The translations under genes were made by a program, and so were the position numbers. Shown here one piece after another: positions 1 through 9,420 of a stretch of 64,000 nucleotides of DNA. The notes under the pieces are model-generated. The model searched no databases. It was given only the letters and a program-made list of their open reading frames with translations, and had not been told where the DNA came from. The DNA comes from Eubacterium sp. MSJ-21. GTDB taxonomy: Bacteria; Bacillota; Clostridia; Lachnospirales; Lachnospiraceae. How positions within the stretch are numbered: the stretch's first letter is position 1; each line of letters opens with the position of its first letter. The stretch spans positions 1 through 64,000 of the forward strand of contig NZ_JAHLPZ010000005.1 of the NCBI RefSeq assembly GCF_018918185.1. The letters are read 5' to 3'.

Positions 1-96
1 GTAAGACCCCTTGAAGACTACAAGGTTGATAGGCTTGGAGTGTAATCGTGGCAACACGTTCAGCTGACAAGTACTAATAGGTCGAGGGCTTATCCT
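1..96 (+). rRNA. 23S ribosomal RNA, 3' end (partial)
   Basis: The first ~96 bases match the conserved 3' terminus of bacterial 23S rRNA, including the GTACTAATAGGTCGAGGGCTT block that forms the closing helix. The gene starts upstream of the window. No 5S rRNA follows before the terminator at 178-203, so in this operon the 5S gene must lie elsewhere, for example between 16S and 23S or upstream. The exact 3' end is uncertain by a few bases. Confidence 0.93.
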
Positions 97-177
97 TAGA
101 GGTTTTGAGAACGGAAAGATGGATTGTTGATTGGATAGATATAAGATCTTTGTATGGAGTTCTGAAGGTACAGAAAG

Positions 178-203
178 AAAAGACCGATACGGTCTTTTTT
201 TTG
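178..203 (+). terminator. rRNA operon terminator
   Basis: Stem AAAGACCG / CGGTCTTT with a 3-4 nt loop is followed by a T run. It lies about 80 nt after the 23S 3' end and is a typical intrinsic terminator. Confidence 0.85.
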
Positions 204-355
204 TTATGGCGACGAGGAAAATGCACGCATTTATGCGGTGCATTTGACGACCGCTAATCAGAGCAAGATGCGCAGAGCGCAACTTGTCTCTGTATCATAT
301 TATATATGTGACAGAGGGACACTCCTTGTGATAAAAGCGTCCCCGAAGGAGCGCT

Positions 356-844
356 ATGGAACAACAACACCAGATACATACAATTGCACCAGTGTATAAT
401 GAAGCGTCTCGTATTCTGATACTGGGAAGCTTTCCTTCTGTGAAGTCAAGAGAAGCAGGATTTTTCTATGGACATCTGCAGAATCGTTTCTGGAAAGTGC
501 TTGCGAATGTATTTCAGACGGAGGTGCCAGGTACGATTGCGGAGAAGAAAACATTTTTGCTGGAACATAGGGTTGCAGTCTGGGATGTAATCGGACAGTG
601 CGAGATTGCAGGATCTTCGGATAGTTCAATCCGTAATGTAGTTCCGAATCCGATTCAGGAAATTCTGGATGCGACGAAAGTAGAGCAGATTTTTGTAAAC
701 GGGAAAAAAGCAGAACAACTTTATAAGCGATATATTTATCCGGAAACAAAAAGAAATGCCCTCTGCCTGCCATCTACCAGCCCGGCAAATGCAAGCTGGA
801 ATCTGGAGAAGCTGACAGAGGCATGGAAAATTATATTAGGATGA
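356..844 (+). CDS. DNA-deoxyinosine glycosylase (UDG superfamily, family 6-like)
   Basis: A 162-aa single-domain base-excision repair glycosylase, predicted to remove hypoxanthine (deaminated adenine), and perhaps uracil, from DNA. The N-terminal motif LILGSFPSVKSREAGFFYGH followed by NRFW is characteristic of the hypoxanthine-DNA glycosylase group. The C-terminal LPSTSPAN matches the second UDG-fold active-site loop. Length is normal for the family. An AAGGAG sits 4-5 nt before the ATG. It stands alone after the rRNA operon, and its last 9 nt overlap the convergent DUF2974 gene. The stop is TGA, so this host does use TGA as a terminator. Confidence 0.9.
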   Translation: MEQQHQIHTIAPVYNEASRILILGSFPSVKSREAGFFYGHLQNRFWKVLANVFQTEVPGTIAEKKTFLLEHRVAVWDVIGQCEIAGSSDSSIRNVVPNPIQEILDATKVEQIFVNGKKAEQLYKRYIYPETKRNALCLPSTSPANASWNLEKLTEAWKIILG

Positions 845-1927
845 TGTGAAAGTCTTGATCACAATTTTAATCAGTAGAAATGCTGCGTCAGAGATGGAGT
901 CACTTGTCTCATGCGGCAATTTCTTTTTCGTCTGAATGATTGTGCGGATATCTTTTAATTTTAATGTAAGAAAATCATCGACTGTTTCAATTCCGGCGGC
1001 ATCCAGAATCTGAAAAACAGCTTCTACAATTTCTTTTCGTTTGTCCCTTGGGATTAGCGCAATCCATTCGCGGATTGCCTGATTTGCAAGTACACTTTGA
1101 TTGGCAGGTGTAATTGCGTGAACAAAATGATTTCCAAGTACTTCCCAGGACATGGCATCATGTTGCTTCAGACCTTTATTTTCACTTTTAATAACGATGT
1201 AGTCCTCTTGATGTTCAAATAATCGTCCTACAACCGAGGATTCCGGTACAATTGTTGTGATGACAGGTAACAGATTCTGATATGCCGTACTCATAACGAC
1301 ATCCCTTGAGAATCCCGGACCATCATTGTTGTAGATAGCAATGATTCGATCACGCAATGATTTTTCACAGTACATTCCAGCGTAGATGGCGAAATTTCCA
1401 CCTTTGGAATGACCTCCCAGACGAAGCGGCATAGACAGATCTGTAAAGGTGTTCAGATACGCAAGAGCTTTTTCTTGTCCTGGTGTCTGTTTTAGATAAA
1501 GCATATTGAAATCTTCGTGCCAGCCGACAAGCGTTGCATCTGTGCCAGAAAACGCAATATAGATGCTGTTATCATCCAACTGAATTGTGATAGCGGAAAA
1601 TTGTGATTGCTCCTGCTCACTGATATCGTTGACATATCGCGATAATTTTGCATTCTTAAAACGATTACTCTTAGCCATTTCCTTGAGAACAAATATAGCA
1701 TTTTTTGTCATGGATACATGATCAAGTAAATCCTGCTCATTGTTTTGTTTGAAAAAGTTCTTCGATGCGTCAAGCAGGGAGATGGCGTGTGCTGCGTTAT
1801 CAGATACAATATTATTAAGTTCTACATAGACTAATTGTGATAGAATCAGATTGTCAATTTCATTAAATGGATCCTGTGAAAAAGTCAGGTCTCCACGCCA
1901 TTTTATATAATCAATGATATTACTCAT
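836..1927 (-). CDS. DUF2974 (Mbeg1-like) putative lipase/hydrolase
   Basis: About 363 aa. It carries an alpha/beta-hydrolase nucleophile elbow, GGHSKGG (GxSxG, Ser in the middle), which is characteristic of DUF2974 proteins. The N-terminal stretch IDYIKWRGDLTFSQDPFN is also typical of the family. The substrate is unknown. The start at 1927 is chosen over the upstream ATG at 1957 because a strong AAAGGGGG lies 7-8 nt before it and the family begins with this block. The 3' end overlaps the glycosylase gene by 9 nt. No signal peptide is visible. Confidence 0.85.
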   Translation of the reverse strand: MSNIIDYIKWRGDLTFSQDPFNEIDNLILSQLVYVELNNIVSDNAAHAISLLDASKNFFKQNNEQDLLDHVSMTKNAIFVLKEMAKSNRFKNAKLSRYVNDISEQEQSQFSAITIQLDDNSIYIAFSGTDATLVGWHEDFNMLYLKQTPGQEKALAYLNTFTDLSMPLRLGGHSKGGNFAIYAGMYCEKSLRDRIIAIYNNDGPGFSRDVVMSTAYQNLLPVITTIVPESSVVGRLFEHQEDYIVIKSENKGLKQHDAMSWEVLGNHFVHAITPANQSVLANQAIREWIALIPRDKRKEIVEAVFQILDAAGIETVDDFLTLKLKDIRTIIQTKKKLPHETSDSISDAAFLLIKIVIKTFTSS

Positions 1928-2125
1928 GAAATACCCCCTTTTTATGGATTCTTTCATAAAATAAATTAGAGATATTGTACCATATATGGATGGAAATTAT
2001 AGAGATAAATAAAAATTTAATAGAAAATTCATTATTTTTTTGCGTGGGATGTTTTTTGTACACATAAAAAGTTAAGATGGGTACAACAAGGTGAGATTTC
2101 AATAAAAGAAAGGAAGCGCAGAAAT

Positions 2126-2413
2126 ATGAAACAATATGTAAATGGCAATAAAATTATAGAAGGAATCTACGTATGCAGTGCTGTGACAGGTGGTATGGTT
2201 GTTATCTCTATGCCTTTAGTTGGAGTGCTGTTGTTAGTAATCGCATTTTTAGCAAGACGTCTTGTAAAGCAGGCAAATATGGAAGACGAATATATGACTG
2301 AACCTAAGGTAAATAAGGTGACTGCCTGTAAGATACATGCAAACTGGGCAACTCTGGCAGAAAATAAAGAAACAGTATCGCGCAAGAGCGAACGTATAAA
2401 GAAGGCAGCATAA
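2126..2413 (+). CDS. Small membrane-anchored hypothetical protein
   Basis: A 95-aa protein with one strong hydrophobic segment (about residues 17-43, VCSAVTGGMVV...LLLVIAFLA) followed by RR and a charged lysine-rich tail, so it should be single-pass with the C-terminus in the cytoplasm. An AAAGGAAG ribosome site precedes the ATG. I do not recognise a family. It is divergent from the DUF2974 gene and precedes the helicase gene. Confidence 0.6.
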   Translation: MKQYVNGNKIIEGIYVCSAVTGGMVVISMPLVGVLLLVIAFLARRLVKQANMEDEYMTEPKVNKVTACKIHANWATLAENKETVSRKSERIKKAA

Positions 2414-2544
2414 GAATAATCCGTTGGAAAATGGCGCTACATTCGTGTCATTTGAACGGAGAATTGATTGACAAAAGAACTCATGTTCGATAATATGTCT
2501 ATATATGACAGATATTGAATGTATGGATAGATTGGAGATTGGAT

Positions 2545-4665
2545 ATGAAGTTCCCCGATAAAATTACAGAAGAACAACAGAAAATTATACAGGCAACGGA
2601 AGGGTATATTCGTGTAGCGGCGGTGCCTGGATCCGGAAAAACCTTTGCACTTACTTATCGAATTGCATATCTGATTACAGAATTGTATGTAGATCCGGCA
2701 TCCATTGTTGCATTGACATTTACAAATAAAGCAGCCGGAGAGATGAAACAGCGATTGAAGGATATCATAGGAGATAAATGTAACTGTTTTGCAGGTACTT
2801 TTCATGGTTATTGTAACAAGATCCTGAAGGAGGAGATTCATCGATTGTCGTTTCCAAAGACATTTTCTATTCTGGATAAGAAGGCAGAACTTGAGCTGAT
2901 TCGGGAAGTGGCAGATGAAGTGCATGTGTCGTTAAAGCAGAGTACTGCGCGGAAAATGATGGAAGAGATTGATCGGAAAAAGCTGGATACTGCCTATATT
3001 GAATGGATGACAGAGCCGGATCTGTCTCATCTGGAGCAGATGATTGCACAGACAGATGAAGCATATCAGAAGGTGTTCTATGCGTATATCAAGAAAGAAC
3101 GGGAGAATTATGTTCTTGATTTTGAGGATGTGATTTATTTTGCACTTTATATCTTTGACCATTTTCCAGAAGCACGGGAGACGTGGCAGGATCGGTGTAT
3201 GTATGTGCTCTGTGATGAATTTCAGGATGTGAGTGCGGAGCAGTACCGGTTGTTAACGGTACTGAGTGGAAAATATGGGAATTTGTTTGTAGTTGGGGAC
3301 GATGATCAGAATATATATTCCTGGAGAGGATCCAATCCTGAATATATGATTCATTTTCATGAGAATTATCCGGAGGTTAAAAGTTATCAGTTGACAGAGA
3401 ATTTCCGGAGCACACCACAAGTGGTGGCATTGTCAAAATCATTGATTCACCAGAACCGGAACCGACTGGAGAAAGAAATGTTCACGAACAACCAGCCGGG
3501 AGCCAAGCCTGTGTTTAATCAGTTGAAAACGGAAAAAGAAGAATCTGCCTGGATTGCAAACTGTATTGCAGATGGGCAGGCACAGGGCAAATTGTATTCG
3601 GATTATGTGGTGCTTGTACGTGCATCTTCCCAGACACGTTCGCTGGAAGAAGCATTTGTCAGAAAGAAGGTTCCGTATAAGATCTTAAGTGGTGCCAAGT
3701 TCTACGAAGCGGAGGAGATTCGGACTGTGCTGGCATATCTGCGAATGATCTATAGTCAGACAGATCTGGATTTTCGATATACGATTGCACGGCCAAGACG
3801 TGGGTTTGGAAAGAAATCACAGGAGAAGCTGGCACTTTATGCAAAAGCGCATCAATGTACGATGTTTCAGGCGTTAGGGGCAGCGCTTGCGAGTGGGGAG
3901 ATTACGAAGGAACCTGTTGTGCAATATTATCAGGAGATGCAACGGTTGCATGAGAACTATGGGAATTACTCTTCTCACGAGCTTGCGAAGGCATGCCTGG
4001 AACTTGGATATCGTACAGAGTTAGAACAGGATTTTGATCAGACGAAGCTGGATAATGTGTCAGAATTGCTGGATACTATTCAGACATTGGAAAAAGAAAA
4101 TATGGAGCCGGTTCCACTTGGAGATATGTTGGAGCATTTTGCGCTTTTTACGGCACAGGATGAGGATACAAAGCACAATGTTGTGCGGGTGATGACGATT
4201 CATACGGCAAAAGGATTGGAATTTGACACCGTGTTTATACCAGGATTGATAGAAAATCAGTTTCCAAGTTACCGGCTGAAAAATGAAGATGAATATGAAG
4301 AGGAGCGACGATTATTGTATGTCGCTATGACGCGTGCAAAAAAGATGCTCTATCTCAGCAGTTATAAGAATAAGGTCGAAGGATATCCGGCACGAACTTC
4401 GTCCCTGTTATGTGGAATTGATACAGACTGTGTGGCATGTATCAATGGCAGCCGGTTACCATACGGATCCGTGACGGAACCGATGCGGGAAAAGATGCAA
4501 TTTAAAGAGGGAGATATTGTTTGGCATAAGATTTTTGGAAAGGGTAGGATATTAAAAGCAGATACAGAAGCACAGGTTTATGAGATTCAGTTTGAACAGT
4601 TGTCTGCGATTAGACGGATTCAATTCCGGGCAGAATTAAGGTCAGAAGGATGGAATGATGATTGA
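2545..4665 (+). CDS. UvrD/Rep/PcrA-family ATP-dependent DNA helicase
   Basis: About 706-aa superfamily 1A helicase. Motif I is AAVPGSGKT near residue 26, Ia is ALTFTNKAAGEM, motif II is CDEFQDVS (DEFQD variant of DExQ), III is VGDDDQNIYSWRG, IV is QLTENFRST, V is TIHTAKGLEFDTVFIPG and VI is EEERRLLYVAMTRAK. The C-terminal tail is Tudor-like (GDIVWHKIFGKGRI), as in PcrA. It is slightly shorter than housekeeping PcrA, so it may be a second paralogue in DNA repair. The start at 2545 (MKFPDK) follows GGAGATT; an upstream ATG at 2515 is less likely. It overlaps the next frame slightly at its TGA stop. Confidence 0.93.
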   Translation: MKFPDKITEEQQKIIQATEGYIRVAAVPGSGKTFALTYRIAYLITELYVDPASIVALTFTNKAAGEMKQRLKDIIGDKCNCFAGTFHGYCNKILKEEIHRLSFPKTFSILDKKAELELIREVADEVHVSLKQSTARKMMEEIDRKKLDTAYIEWMTEPDLSHLEQMIAQTDEAYQKVFYAYIKKERENYVLDFEDVIYFALYIFDHFPEARETWQDRCMYVLCDEFQDVSAEQYRLLTVLSGKYGNLFVVGDDDQNIYSWRGSNPEYMIHFHENYPEVKSYQLTENFRSTPQVVALSKSLIHQNRNRLEKEMFTNNQPGAKPVFNQLKTEKEESAWIANCIADGQAQGKLYSDYVVLVRASSQTRSLEEAFVRKKVPYKILSGAKFYEAEEIRTVLAYLRMIYSQTDLDFRYTIARPRRGFGKKSQEKLALYAKAHQCTMFQALGAALASGEITKEPVVQYYQEMQRLHENYGNYSSHELAKACLELGYRTELEQDFDQTKLDNVSELLDTIQTLEKENMEPVPLGDMLEHFALFTAQDEDTKHNVVRVMTIHTAKGLEFDTVFIPGLIENQFPSYRLKNEDEYEEERRLLYVAMTRAKKMLYLSSYKNKVEGYPARTSSLLCGIDTDCVACINGSRLPYGSVTEPMREKMQFKEGDIVWHKIFGKGRILKADTEAQVYEIQFEQLSAIRRIQFRAELRSEGWNDD

Positions 4666-4748
4666 TTTTTTGTGTGAAATTGGCTATGATAAAACAGGTA
4701 TGTCCTATGGGACAACAAAATAAATGCAGGCAAGGAGCGGTTTGGTTT

Positions 4749-5636
4749 ATGGGAAATTATGTATTAAGCTGCTGTTCGACAGCGGATCTTTCAAAGGAAC
4801 ATTTCGAAGCAATTGATGTAAAATATATATGTTTTCATTTTGAATTGGATGGAACGCAGTATGAGGATAATCTGGGTGTCAGTATTCCGTTTGATGAGTT
4901 TTATGCGCGTATGGCAAATGGCGCAGATACGAAAACGTCCCAGGTCAATGCGGAGGAGTTTGAGGAGTATTTTCGTTCCTTTCTTGAGCAGGGACTGGAT
5001 ATCCTGCATATAAGTCTGTCGTCAGGAATCAGCGGCGTGATCAATTCGGCAAATATTGCAAAGGAGACACTGCAGGAGGAGTTTCCGGATCGGAAGATCT
5101 ATGTTGTGGATTCTCTGGCAGCTTCATCCGGATATGGATTGTTGATGGACAAGCTTTCGGAGCTTCGCGCACAGGGAAAGACGATCGACGAGGTGCGTGA
5201 TTTCGCGGAAGCGCATAAGCTGAATCTGAATCATTGGTTCTTTACTTCCGACCTCACATTTTTTATCAAAGGTGGGCGTGTGACGAAGACGGCAGGATTT
5301 ATCGGGAATGTGCTGAACATCTGTCCACTTCTGAATGTAGACTATGAAGGAAAGCTGATTCCGCGATACAAGATCCGGACAAAGAAGAAAGTGATTCAGG
5401 CAATCGTGGATCGTATGGAAGAATGCGCAGAGGATGGACTTGACTATTCGGGCAAATGTTATATTTCCCAATCGGCGTGCTATGAAGACGCACGTGCGGT
5501 CGCGGATCTGATCGAGGCGAGATTCCCGAAGCTCGATGGAAAGGTAGAGATCAATCATATCGGTACGACAATTGGAAGTCATACAGGACCGGGGACAGTT
5601 GCGCTGTTCTTCTGGGGAAAGAAGCGGGAAGACTAA
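4749..5636 (+). CDS. DegV family fatty-acid-binding protein
   Basis: About 295-aa DegV-fold protein of the FakB type, which binds a fatty acid for the FakA kinase. It has the early CCSTADLS block (family S-x-D/T-x-D-L), HISLSSGISG in the ligand pocket, the VVDSLAASSGYG motif and FFIKGGRV, all diagnostic of DegV. The start at 4749 (MGNYVLSCCSTADL) matches the family N-terminus and has AGGAG 11 nt upstream; the open frame extends to 4662. Its TAA overlaps the ATG of the next gene (TAATG), indicating translational coupling. Confidence 0.9.
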   Translation: MGNYVLSCCSTADLSKEHFEAIDVKYICFHFELDGTQYEDNLGVSIPFDEFYARMANGADTKTSQVNAEEFEEYFRSFLEQGLDILHISLSSGISGVINSANIAKETLQEEFPDRKIYVVDSLAASSGYGLLMDKLSELRAQGKTIDEVRDFAEAHKLNLNHWFFTSDLTFFIKGGRVTKTAGFIGNVLNICPLLNVDYEGKLIPRYKIRTKKKVIQAIVDRMEECAEDGLDYSGKCYISQSACYEDARAVADLIEARFPKLDGKVEINHIGTTIGSHTGPGTVALFFWGKKRED

Positions 5637-5989
5637 TGAGCGAAGAACATATATACAAGATTATCAGGATCGATGAGGAGGACTTTGGCTGTGAAGGCAG
5701 ACCGGAGGGCCAGGCTCCGATGGTACGTGTCGTAATGGAATCCGATACAGGAGAGACGGCGGTCGTGATGATGGAGGATGCTTTGATGTATGCCAGGAAA
5801 CTGGATGTCGGTGTGGTGGCAGTATTGGGTATGGACGGGATGTTGCATCAGCCCGGAACAGAGCTGGAAATCCCGGAATCGGAAGTTTTGCCTGTGAATA
5901 TTGAGAAACAGGCAGAATGGATGGAAAATTATTGGGATGCATTGGAGGAATTGGATGATCAATGGCAAAGTCAGAAAATCAGAAATTAA
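5636..5989 (+). CDS. Acidic hypothetical protein coupled to degV and a WYL regulator
   Basis: A 117-aa, strongly acidic protein with no membrane segment or signal. I do not recognise a family. It starts inside the stop codon of degV (TAATG), and its 3' end overlaps the WYL regulator start by 28 nt, so the three genes are almost certainly one operon. Its alternating beta-strand-like middle (VVMMEDALMYARKLDVGVVAV) suggests a small alpha/beta domain. Function unknown. Confidence 0.75.
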   Translation: MSEEHIYKIIRIDEEDFGCEGRPEGQAPMVRVVMESDTGETAVVMMEDALMYARKLDVGVVAVLGMDGMLHQPGTELEIPESEVLPVNIEKQAEWMENYWDALEELDDQWQSQKIRN

Positions 5990-6951
5990 AGCTATTGTAT
6001 ATTCGAAAATATCTGCTGGAGCACACGGATAAGGATCATCGGGTGACAACGGCAGATATTATTCGGGAGCTGGAAAAATATGAGATCAAAGCGGAACGCA
6101 AAAGCATCTACAATGATATCGAATGTCTGCGGGAATTTGGGATGGATATCAGACGCGTGCAGAAGGATCGCACCTACAGCTATTATGTGACAAACCGCCC
6201 GTTTGAACTGCCGGAATTAAAGCTTTTAGTGGATTCTGTACAGAGTGCGCGATTTATCACAAAGAAAAAAACGAATGATTTGATTAAAAAGATTGAGAAG
6301 CTGGCGGGGAGTTTTGAGGCGTCACAGTTACAGCGGCAGGTGTTTGTCGCAGGTCGTGTGAAGACGATGAACGACAGTATCTATCGGAATGTGGATCGGT
6401 TGCATATTGCGATATCAGAGAATTCCCAGATCCGGTTTCATTATTTTCAGTGGAATGTAAGAAAAGAACCGGAGCTTCGCCGGAATGGTACATATTATAC
6501 GGTAAGTCCGTGGGCACTTAGCTGCAGTGATGGAAATTATTATCTGGTGGCATATGATGCGGAAGAAGCGAAGATCAAGCATTTCCGGGTGGATAAGATG
6601 CTGGATATTCAGATGACGGGAGAAAAAAGACAGGGAAAGTCTGTGTTCAATAAGTTTGATACTGCCATCTACGACAAAAAGCTGTTTGGGATGTTCGGCG
6701 GAACTGAAGAGCGTGTAAAGCTGCTCTGTGATAATGCATTAGCCGGAGTGATTCTTGACCGGTTTGGAACAGACGTGAACCTGATCCCGAAAGGAGAAAA
6801 CCAGTTTACGGTCAATGTCGACGTTGCAGTGAGCCGCCAGTTTGTATTCTGGGTACTGGGACTTGGCGATGGAGCCAAGATCGTGGCACCGGAATCGGTT
6901 GTAGCATTCGTGCGGGAAGAAGTGACCCGGTTGGAACAACAATATATGTAA
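5962..6951 (+). CDS. WYL-domain transcriptional regulator with HTH
   Basis: A 329-aa protein. Residues ~8-60 form a DeoR/HTH_11-type winged helix (HRVTTADIIRELEKYEI...KSIYNDIECL). A central WYL ligand-sensing domain follows (IRFHYFQWN... YYTVSPWALSCSDGNYYLVAYD), then a C-terminal WCX-type extension. This is the standard WYL regulator architecture. It ends the degV operon. The ligand is unknown; WYL domains bind nucleotides or ssDNA in characterised cases. Start ATG at 5962 with GGAGG 13 nt upstream inside the preceding gene. Confidence 0.9.
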   Translation: MAKSENQKLKLLYIRKYLLEHTDKDHRVTTADIIRELEKYEIKAERKSIYNDIECLREFGMDIRRVQKDRTYSYYVTNRPFELPELKLLVDSVQSARFITKKKTNDLIKKIEKLAGSFEASQLQRQVFVAGRVKTMNDSIYRNVDRLHIAISENSQIRFHYFQWNVRKEPELRRNGTYYTVSPWALSCSDGNYYLVAYDAEEAKIKHFRVDKMLDIQMTGEKRQGKSVFNKFDTAIYDKKLFGMFGGTEERVKLLCDNALAGVILDRFGTDVNLIPKGENQFTVNVDVAVSRQFVFWVLGLGDGAKIVAPESVVAFVREEVTRLEQQYM

Positions 6952-7077
6952 AAGTAATACTACATAATTGAAATAGAGTCAAAAGGATTGAACGATGTGT
7001 TCAATGACAAATGCAGTTCGACCAGATATACTGGACATCGTAGAAAAGACGATGAAAGAGTAAAGAAATGGAGCGTG

Positions 7078-8856
7078 ATGCAGATGTCAGATGTAAGCTT
7101 AAATGTTTTCACAAGCCCGCTGGAACGGCCGTTTGAAAATGTCAAGTACGGATTTAATGATGGTGCAGTTGATGGTGCAGTCGTTATCTTTGAAGATTCC
7201 AAAACCAGACAGGGCTACGTAGATATATATGCGATTATGATGGGGAATCCGCCGATGGACGCAATCAGGGAATGTAGAGATTTTGCCCGCAAACGGTTTG
7301 GCGACAGAATAAAGCCGGGAGCACTTCAGATCATGATACTTCCTGCTGTAGAGCAGATGAATGTTACGACAGGAATTACGTATTATGAGGGAAGCGCTGA
7401 CGGGTTCTGGAAGGATGAAAAGGAACTTGTCCGTGACCTGTGCAGACGTGTGATGCGGGTGTTTCAGGTTCCGCAGAAGTCAATCTATCTGTATTACAGT
7501 GAAAACGATGATACAGGTTCGATTGCCTATTTCGGCTACTCCATCCGTTATTTCCAGCCGGAACAGATTGGGGCGCAGAGAGATGGAAAAAACGTAAAAT
7601 GCTGCACGTTCCGTGAATTCAATGCAAGAAACAGACGCCTGGCTGCGGAGTCAGCAAAAGGGAAGGCAGAAGAAACCCAAAAGAAAAAAACATCGAACAC
7701 TAATCAGATCAGCCAGGATGAAATGTTGGACGCTGCTACAGAAGCTTTTACGAAGCATTGTGATGCAGAGACTTACCAGCCGGACGATGTTGATTTATGG
7801 GAGGAAGCGGATTATGGGGATACCCATGAGCCTACCATGCAGGAGCGGATTACGATTTTTTTGCAGAACAATTCCTTTGCCCAGATGTTGTACTTTATGC
7901 AGGCAAGAGTGAAGGGGCAGCCGGAGCTGCCTAAGATTCTGGCAGGCGTATACCGCTATCTGCAGTGTATCGCAGAAAATAAGCAGGTGCATAATAACAT
8001 CCTGCTTGCAGCACCTTCGGGCTGCGGTAAGACGGAGACCTTCCGGGCACTCAGAGATTTCTTTCGTGTGTATCTTCCGGACTTCCCGGTTCTTCAGGTT
8101 GATGTGACATCCATCACGGAGGAAGGTTTCAAGGGACCGGATACAGTCGAGATCGTCCGTGGATTGTTTGAAACAGCGGATCCAACGGGTATCGGAATTG
8201 TCTTTATGGACGAGTTCGATAAGAAGCTGTCTCCATCCTTTACAAGTGGCGGCAATAACGTGAATGCGACGGTGCAGGCACAGATCCTTACTTTGCTGGA
8301 AGGACGAACAGTCACGCTGCAGAATCAGATGATTGACACGGGCAATACGCTGTTTATCGGACTCGGATCTTTCGACGCATGCAGACAAAAACGTGAGACA
8401 AAGCGTGGTGGTCTTGGGTTTGGAGCGACTGCACAGAGTGAGCAGGAAGATCATTATCATCCGATCTCCAGAGCAGAAATGATCAAGCTGGGGGCATCCT
8501 ATGAGTTGCTTGGACGATTCCAGATCATTGCGAATTACTATCGGTTATCCCAAAAGATGGTAAACGAAATTATCGACAGACGATTGGAAGAGCTGTCGGA
8601 TTCCATTGGCTACCGGGTCGAGGTTACAGACGATCTGCGGGAGCAGCTCTGGGAGCAGGCAAACGGAAAGTACGGATGCCGTATGTTGGAGAACACGCTG
8701 GTCGATCAGGCAATGTCGATTTTGCCGACACTTCTGGTCGAAGAAGCTTCTGCAAAAAATGCAGTTGTGGTGCTGGACAAGAACGGACAGTCGCGTGTCG
8801 GGAAGCCTGAAACAACGAAAAAAACAGTAGACGTAGACGAATTGCCATTTGTGTAA
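7078..8856 (+). CDS. AAA+ ATPase, ClpX/HslU-like module
   Basis: About 592 aa. The N-terminal ~250 residues are family-specific and unrecognised. The C-terminal half is an AAA+ module with Walker A APSGCGKTE, Walker B GIVFMDEFDKK, a sensor-1 region NTLFIGLGSFDACRQ and a C-terminal lid (ELLGRFQIIANYYRLSQKMVNEIID), resembling ClpX. No zinc-binding domain and no IGF protease-docking loop are visible, so a remodelling role without ClpP is likely. Starts at 7078 or 7084 are both plausible (GGAG 4 or 10 nt upstream); the frame is open to 6988. A second AAA+ gene follows at 9421. Confidence 0.85.
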   Translation: MQMSDVSLNVFTSPLERPFENVKYGFNDGAVDGAVVIFEDSKTRQGYVDIYAIMMGNPPMDAIRECRDFARKRFGDRIKPGALQIMILPAVEQMNVTTGITYYEGSADGFWKDEKELVRDLCRRVMRVFQVPQKSIYLYYSENDDTGSIAYFGYSIRYFQPEQIGAQRDGKNVKCCTFREFNARNRRLAAESAKGKAEETQKKKTSNTNQISQDEMLDAATEAFTKHCDAETYQPDDVDLWEEADYGDTHEPTMQERITIFLQNNSFAQMLYFMQARVKGQPELPKILAGVYRYLQCIAENKQVHNNILLAAPSGCGKTETFRALRDFFRVYLPDFPVLQVDVTSITEEGFKGPDTVEIVRGLFETADPTGIGIVFMDEFDKKLSPSFTSGGNNVNATVQAQILTLLEGRTVTLQNQMIDTGNTLFIGLGSFDACRQKRETKRGGLGFGATAQSEQEDHYHPISRAEMIKLGASYELLGRFQIIANYYRLSQKMVNEIIDRRLEELSDSIGYRVEVTDDLREQLWEQANGKYGCRMLENTLVDQAMSILPTLLVEEASAKNAVVVLDKNGQSRVGKPETTKKTVDVDELPFV

Positions 8857-8866
8857 AACAAAAAAG

Positions 8867-8902
8867 AATGGATCCAGGAGTTATCCCATGGATCCATTTT
8901 TT
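8867..8902 (+). terminator. Intrinsic terminator after the ClpX-like gene
   Basis: Inverted repeat AATGGATCC (8867-8875) / GGATCCATT (8890-8898) is followed by a T6 tract, 10 nt after the stop codon. Confidence 0.85.
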
Positions 8903-8907
8903 GCGCT

Positions 8908-8959
8908 GTGTATGTCATACAGCATATGATTGTGCAGTGTATGTCATACAGCATATGAT
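8908..8959. repeat. Tandem direct repeat, 23-bp unit, 29-bp period
   Basis: Two identical 23-bp copies at 8908-8930 and 8937-8959, each containing ATGTCATACAGCATATGAT, directly follow the terminator. The remaining gene-poor interval to 9420 holds only short broken reading frames (for example 9095-9220, closed by TAG), possibly a decayed gene, and I can assign nothing else to it. Confidence 0.7.
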
Positions 8960-9420
8960 ATTCAACGAGCCGGCAGGCGGGGTGTAAACCTTCCGGGCAC
9001 TGCACGATTATATGAGCATGCATATGCCGAAGTTATCGGTTACATAGATAGACATAACCTCTATTACAGAAGAAGGGTATAAAGGAAAAGACACAAATGC
9101 CATTGAGGAACCACTCTATAGAACAGGAGTGCCGCATGCTGCAAAGTATCCTGCAGGAAGGCGCTATGACTGCATATTCGGACATCTTGAAAATGCGTGA
9201 GGCAGGAAGACGCTATTAGGTAATTCTGGATGTAGGAAACGGGTACCGGATTGAAGAAATCATGGAATATGAGAAAATATGGGATTAAATATCAAATAAA
9301 CCTCATATACAATCGTATAATAATTGCAATAAAAATAGCTGTTGTAAAATTGACAAAAATGTGGTTTCATAGAACATAGGATTATTATGCGATATTATAG
9401 AAAAAGAGGGGAATTATAGT

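Noticed and set aside
354-773. Long open frame antisense to the DNA glycosylase
   Set aside because: It has no family resemblance and lies fully opposite a well-supported gene.
9095-9290. Small gene between the AAA+ ATPases
   Set aside because: Short frames broken by TAG and TAA, with no ribosome site or recognised family; perhaps a relic.
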